Shown here one piece after another: positions 7,501 to 7,827 of a stretch of DNA of 7,827 nucleotides. Numbering within the stretch: position 1 is the stretch's first letter; each line of letters starts with the position of its first letter. Origin of the DNA: Dehalococcoidia bacterium (GTDB lineage Bacteria; Chloroflexota; Dehalococcoidia; GIF9; AB-539-J10); assembly GCA_029859145.1 (NCBI GenBank), contig JAOUDT010000049.1, positions 1-7,827 of the forward strand, in the 5' to 3' direction. Below the pieces are notes generated by a model that made no database searches, was not told the origin of the DNA, and worked only from the letters and a program-made list of their open reading frames with translations. The translations under genes and the position numbers were made by a program.

Positions 7501-7827
7501 TTCTCGATACCCTTGGCAGACGGAAAACCGGGGCAAAAGAGGAAAGGCAGGAAGACTTCAGCGTGGTCAGGCCATCTGGCGGAATAAGTATCTTCAAACC
7601 AACAAAAATGATCAGGGAACTGGATAAAACCATTTATATGCCCTATGTTTCTGGGCACTCCGTTATTTGGGTTGCTGCTCTCAATTCTGTGGGTCTAGAT
7701 GCCCGAGTTCTACCCGAGCCTGATGACTTGTCGGAGGAGATAGGAAGAAAATACGTCTCTGGCAAGGAATGTCATCCCTATTTGCTCACCACCGGGGATT
7801 TGGTCAAGATGACCCGGTTCGAAGATT
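4575..7827 (+). CDS. Giant acyl-CoA dehydratase activase-related protein (two BcrA/D-BadF/G-type ATPase domains, DUF2229-like, HgdB-like), 3' partial
   Basis: Starts at ATG 4575 overlapping the SRPBCC stop; I translated it without a stop to the right edge (1084 whole codons). Domain 1 (about 8-267) and domain 2 (about 326-582) are HgdC-type ASKHA ATPases. Each has a phosphate loop (IDIGSVSLN 11-19; GVDVGAVSTN 329-338), a TGSGR turn (65-69; 387-391), EIGGQDSK (103-110; 426-433) and QGGVAxNK (223-230; 541-548). Cluster cysteines are C134 and C173 in domain 1, C451 and C491 in domain 2. Next come C609-x2-C612-x3-C616-x18-C635, a DUF2229-like segment from GIPRLLMFFEQFP (678-690), and an HgdB-like part with IGKPYN (859-864), NYGCGPDAFF (933-942) and GKECHPYLLTTGD (1063-1075). 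Activators of this type use ATP hydrolysis to push an electron to a dehydratase or reductase cluster. Relatives run to roughly 1400 residues, so perhaps 300 are missing. The substrate is unknown. Confidence 0.9.
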   Translation, partial: MTSQSKTFMGIDIGSVSLNIAVIDEKLRVLESVYERTRGQPIPVLIDVLGGLGEHLPEICGAVCTGSGRDLIADVMGIDKENEIITQAKAVAYFHPGVQTVIEIGGQDSKLIFLEWDERSGRTVIVDHALNEICAAGTGSFLDQQAYRLGMSIDEFSSLAARAEKPATIAGRCSVFAKSDMIHLQQEGTSQEEIIAGLCYALARNYISNLGKGKRLVKPIAFQGGVAANKGVLKAFEELLELKPGELIVPEYFRVMGAIGAAMIASEKQSDTPIRLQVATEALRQYLAKKANEVEVGHLSRLIYSGDGSNPSDGCSILDKQHKTKVYIGVDVGAVSTNIAVLDENKKLLAMKYLMTEGNPIESVRKGLREIGREIKDLVEVQAVATTGSGRYFVGDFVGADLVINEITAQAKATLDIDKTVDTIFEIGGQDSKYIRLKNGAVVDFEMNKVCAAGTGSFLQEQADRLDINIEKEFSRLALSSKAPVDLGTRCTVFMESDLIHHQQVGSPKVDLLAGLSYSIANNYIEKVVGNKRVGERIYFQGGVAGNKSVVAAFESILRKKIAVPQNHNVTGAIGAALIAMERRHGDGKSNFVGFDLTGREYEVKSFECQHCSNHCDIKKISIGGEFKSFYGGICDRYEVGGEKNTAQAIPDLFKEREEMLMSYYREDELAPNAPVIGIPRLLMFFEQFPLWATFFGELGVKVVLSDKTNRRLIHKGLQEVLAEACYPVKVAYGHVANLIEKGVDRIFLPSVIDLEKYSDDVARSYNCPLIQGIPFMLRPAFQDKAEIMSPTMFMAQEKESLKAEMEKIGRGFGKETREIASAIAAALKAQNEFERTRRERGQEILKTLKRNNEAVVVIGKPYNVHDLGLNLNVAKKLRHLGMLAIPFDLLPLDEVELPAHYSNLVWKNEQNLLRAAIMAKNNPSLNPMMITNYGCGPDAFFWKYLEETMEEDPYLLVEVDEHSGDAGMVTRVEAFLDTLGRRKTGAKEERQEDFSVVRPSGGISIFKPTKMIRELDKTIYMPYVSGHSVIWVAALNSVGLDARVLPEPDDLSEEIGRKYVSGKECHPYLLTTGDLVKMTRFED
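4596..6320 (+). repeat. Tandem duplication of the activase ATPase domain within one gene
   Basis: Protein-level repeat: unit 1 at about 4596-5375 and unit 2 at about 5550-6320, joined by a linker of some 58 residues (268-325). The same motif series occurs in the same order in both units: phosphate loop, TGSGR, EIGGQDSK, CAAGTGSF, RCxVF, QGGVA and a GAIGAA helix. DNA similarity is not obvious by eye, so the duplication is old, as expected for this family, rather than a recent tandem copy. Confidence 0.85.

Overview
The window holds four genes and looks like chromosomal DNA from a free-living bacterium with anaerobic metabolism. Two of its four proteins depend on oxygen-sensitive Fe-S chemistry: a radical SAM enzyme and a giant 2-hydroxyacyl-CoA dehydratase / benzoyl-CoA reductase type activase. 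The long kinase-AAA-TPR protein ending in a 'LERALRHKEILKA' tail resembles proteins I associate with Chloroflexota (Dehalococcoidia-like) genomes. That taxonomic guess is inference with low confidence. There are no phage, IS, CRISPR, tRNA or rRNA signals.

Layout. (1) Positions 1-2882 (+): the 3' part of a large signalling gene cut by the left edge. The frame is open to base 3, and the residues before the first GTG read like the last helix of a Ser/Thr protein kinase domain. This is followed by an AAA_16-type ATPase and a long TPR-like helical region, a PknK-like layout. (2) Positions 2883-2989: a 107-bp convergent gap with no convincing terminator. (3) Positions 2990-3940 (-): a stand-alone radical SAM protein with a CX4CX2C cluster motif. 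(4) Positions 3941-4158: a divergent intergenic region with a candidate sigma70-type promoter on each strand. (5) Positions 4159-4578 (+): a small SRPBCC (START-like ligand-binding) protein. (6) Positions 4575-7827 (+): a giant acyl-CoA dehydratase activase-type protein, cut by the right edge. It starts inside the SRPBCC stop codon (ATGA overlap).

How the genes fit together. The SRPBCC gene and the giant activase form a translationally coupled pair behind one candidate promoter. The activase has two complete BcrA/D-BadF/G-HgdC type ATPase domains, each keeping both cysteines that in HgdC-type activators hold the inter-subunit [4Fe-4S] cluster. These are followed by a four-cysteine motif, a DUF2229-like segment and an HgdB-like segment. 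The protein therefore looks like an ATP-driven low-potential electron-transfer machine on one chain. Its substrate is unknown, and the SRPBCC partner may bind a hydrophobic or acyl ligand (inference). The kinase-ATPase and radical SAM genes have no evident functional tie to this pair.

The most interesting items are the coupled SRPBCC-activase pair, the fused pseudo-dimeric activase with its extra Cys motif, and the truncated kinase at the left edge, whose apparent GTG start is not a real start.
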